Shown here: positions 13,680 through 13,742 of the stretch, piece by piece
Layout: each line of letters opens with the position of its first letter
Numbering within the stretch: the stretch's first letter is position 1
Made by a program: the position numbers and the translations under genes
Assembly: GCA_964504195.1 (NCBI GenBank)
Contig: CAZDDI010000087.1
Coordinates: 1 to 13,742, forward strand
Reading direction: 5' to 3'
Length of the DNA stretch: 13,742 nt
Source of the DNA: CAZDDI01 sp964504195
Lineage (GTDB): Bacteria; Chloroflexota; Anaerolineae; B4-G1; SLSP01
The notes under the pieces: generated by a model
Database searches by the model: none
Seen by the model: only the letters and a program-made list of their open reading frames with translations
What the model was told of the DNA's origin: nothing

Positions 13680-13742
13680 CGCAAAACTAACCCTGTAGGA
13701 TGCTCAAACACGCCTATTGACGGCTTTGACAGGGTGACTTTT
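13680..13742 (+). repeat. 66-bp palindromic repeat, copy 2 (cut by window end)
   Basis: It matches 13474-13536 base for base except for one transition and one missing A. It reaches the last base of the window at GACTTTT, so the final GCG of the inverted end should lie just outside. Confidence 0.85.

Overview
The window reads as a piece of a bacterial chromosome of moderately high GC, most likely from the phylum Chloroflexota. This is an inference. It rests on the character of the two GT-C glycosyltransferases, the N-terminal sequences of the paired ABC exporters, the enolase, and intergenic arrays of the 13-mer TGAGCCTGCCGAA. Genes are GC-rich and intact. The gaps between them are unusually full of short repeated or palindromic sequence, often AT-rich, and I see no transposase, integrase, phage or CRISPR genes.

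Layout from left to right. 1-285: a partial copy of a short inverted-repeat element, a short module that recurs near 2500-2660, and several small hairpins. 286-359: tRNA-Arg(CCT) on the minus strand, promoter-to-promoter with a plus-strand glycosyltransferase (426-2300) that appears to be translated from a nearly leaderless mRNA. 2301-2891: an array of TGAGCCTGCCGAA units, a complete copy of the inverted-repeat element, and a perfect 19-bp GC-rich hairpin with G-run motifs on both strands. 2892-6587: a minus-strand operon of two half-size ABC exporters that together look like a heterodimer with one degenerate ATP site. 6588-7092: AT-rich spacer with a third copy of the element. 7093-8004: a small secreted two-repeat protein with a clear terminator. 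8283-10124 (minus): a lipoprotein combining a DUF1176-like domain with a beta-propeller, bracketed by copies of a GC-rich repeat. 10447-11733: enolase (eno). 11802-13451: a second membrane glycosyltransferase. 13452-13742: two copies of a 66-bp palindromic repeat flanking another 13-mer array; the second copy runs off the window.

The genes do not form one pathway. Enolase and the tRNA are housekeeping. The two GT-C enzymes, the exporter pair, the secreted protein and the lipoprotein all act at or outside the membrane. The least expected content lies between the genes. The 113-123 bp inverted-repeat family has inverted ends starting CTACCGTACA, and both complete copies are flanked by 9-10 bp direct repeats of different sequence. 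One copy appears to interrupt a 31-bp module that is present uninterrupted near position 60-90. Together this looks like a mobile non-autonomous (MITE-like) element, with occupied and empty target sites in the same window.

Limits: all family calls are from motif recognition by eye. No database search or structure prediction was run, and promoters, operators and G-quadruplexes are pattern matches only.
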